A DNA stretch of 64,000 nt from assembly GCA_016218825.1 (NCBI GenBank), contig JACRCV010000082.1, positions 1 through 64,000 of the forward strand. The letters are read 5' to 3'. A program made the position numbers and the translations under genes. Positions 63,102-64,000 of this stretch are shown here, piece by piece. The stretch's first letter is position 1, and every line of letters starts with the position of its first letter. This stretch comes from Deltaproteobacteria bacterium. GTDB taxonomy: Bacteria > Myxococcota > XYA12-FULL-58-9. The notes below the pieces were generated by a model that saw only the letters and a program-made list of their open reading frames with translations, did not search any database and was not told the DNA's origin.

Positions 63102-64000
63102 TCAGAGCAGAAACCGCAGCTTGTAGAACAGCTGCTCCAACATCTTGTCGAGCGCCGGGCGGCGGTGCCAGGAGTCGCGGTCGATGCGCAGCGCCCGCGC
63201 CAGGTCGGCGCGGAACGCGTGCTGCAGTTGCAGCCCGAGGGCCTCGTCGACCGCGACGATGTTGGCCTCGAGGTTGTGGCGGACGCTGCGGTGATCCATG
63301 TTGGCGCTGCCGATGCTGCACCAGCGGCCGTCGACGACCGCGGTCTTGGCGTGCAGCACGTTCTCGGTCCACTCGTAGATCTCGATGCCGGCGTGCATGA
63401 AGCGCGAGTACAGCGCTCGCGACGCGTAGCGCACCGCAGGGAGATCGGTCCGGCCGGCGAGCAACAGCTGCACCCGGACGCCGCGCCGGGCGGCGAGCAG
63501 CAGCGCTCTGCGGATGCTGCGCCCGGGGATGAAGTAGCTGTTGGTGATGCAGATCGAGGTCGTCGCGTGCCGGAAGGCGCGGCGGTGGGCGCGCCGGATC
63601 CGGGCGCGCTCGCCGAAGCGGTTCTCCAGCACCTGGACCCTGACCCGGCCGGCGTCCGCGACCGGCCCCGCCCGACCCACAAAGCTGTCGCCGGTCACCT
63701 GCCTCCAGGTGCGGTTGACGAGACGGGCGAGCACGGTCGCCGCCGGGCCGCGGACCACGGCGTGGGTGTCGTGCCAGCCCCGGCCACCCTCGGCGAGCGG
63801 CGCATAGTCGTCGCCGATGTTCAGGCCGCCGATGAAGGCGGTGTCCTCGTCGACGACCAGGATCTTGCGGTGATCGCGGCGCCAAAATCCCCAACGGTGG
63901 CGCCACGGGATCGGCGGCCGATACACCGCCAGCGCGCCGCCGGCCTCGACGAGCGGCGCGAAGAAGCCGGCCGAGGTCGCGAACGAGCCGAAGCCGTCGA
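63102..64000 (-). CDS. phospholipase D / cardiolipin synthase-like protein, 5' end outside window
   Basis: About 299 visible residues of a PLD-superfamily enzyme. Both HKD motifs are present: DHRKILVVDEDTAFIGGLNI and VLHAKTAVVDGRWCSIGSAN. The linking YFIPGRSIRRALLLAARRGV helix-strand is that of cardiolipin synthases. The frame is open to the window edge (FGSFATSAGFFAPLVEAGGA precedes the GTG at 63926), so the true start lies beyond base 64000. The C terminus is intact. Cardiolipin synthase joins two phosphatidylglycerols; a related phospholipid transferase is possible. It converges on tldE. Confidence 0.88.
   Translation of the reverse strand, partial: DGFGSFATSAGFFAPLVEAGGALAVYRPPIPWRHRWGFWRRDHRKILVVDEDTAFIGGLNIGDDYAPLAEGGRGWHDTHAVVRGPAATVLARLVNRTWRQVTGDSFVGRAGPVADAGRVRVQVLENRFGERARIRRAHRRAFRHATTSICITNSYFIPGRSIRRALLLAARRGVRVQLLLAGRTDLPAVRYASRALYSRFMHAGIEIYEWTENVLHAKTAVVDGRWCSIGSANMDHRSVRHNLEANIVAVDEALGLQLQHAFRADLARALRIDRDSWHRRPALDKMLEQLFYKLRFLL

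Overview
The window is a very GC-rich chromosomal segment that reads as Myxococcota (the former Deltaproteobacteria, myxobacterial side). The evidence is a giant surface protein with a MYXO-CTERM tail, Cys-rich DUF4215 repeats, duplicated AgmX/PglI-type C-terminal domains, Ser/Thr kinase and PEGA proteins, many lipoproteins with Kelch or Cys-rich repeats, and a dnaG-rpoD pair. Most of it is ordinary, densely packed chromosome. The species cannot be named from sequence alone.

Layout. 1-6050 (minus strand) is an information-processing block: RNase P RNA, an RNase HI-family gene translationally coupled to a coiled-coil zinc-ribbon protein, a CAT-anticodon tRNA, rpoD and dnaG behind a TTGACA promoter. 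6100-8810 holds a divergent HAMP sensor and a GT2 glycosyltransferase. 8851-14201 is a compact five-gene MCE/Mla-type lipid transport operon (putative outer-membrane barrel, STAS-MlaE permease, MlaF ATPase, MlaD, PqiC-like lipoprotein). 14286-22958 mixes a DsbA-like protein, an MFS carrier, carbamate kinase, an LPG-synthase-type membrane protein, a lipoprotein, an SDR, an M20-fold protein whose metal site looks dismantled, and a CAP-AgmX protein. 23052-33144 holds a DUF4215/BNR/Kelch lipoprotein, a GT4 glycosyltransferase, pyruvate phosphate dikinase, an LpxH-like phosphoesterase and the UPF0210 plus ACT pair.

33234-36632 is the only clearly accessory stretch. It starts at tRNA-Pro(TGG) and carries hicAB with its operator, a 36-codon excisionase-like HTH micro-gene, an unknown small gene, two coupled Bor-like lipoprotein genes and decayed gene fragments. 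It looks like the remnant of an integrated element.

36633-64000 returns to backbone: a CYTH protein, Tag glycosylase, the MYXO-CTERM protein, a PEGA protein / Kelch lipoprotein / PEGA-kinase cluster, bacteriohemerythrin, a SulP transporter, a GCC2/GCC3-type lipoprotein, GlgC, a glyoxalase-fold protein, MoxR plus CoxE-like VWA, a peptidase-propeller-barrel fusion, an RNase Y relative with an unusual KH domain, TldD/TldE, and a phospholipase D-type synthase cut by the window edge.

The best candidates for under-described biology are the MCE operon with its own putative barrel and no MlaC, the dismantled M20 protein, the peptidase-propeller-barrel protein, the Bor/FlgO-like fusion in the tRNA-Pro island, and the kinase gene without a standard start codon upstream of its glycine loop. 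No CRISPR array, insertion sequence, rRNA gene or known antiphage system other than hicAB was seen.
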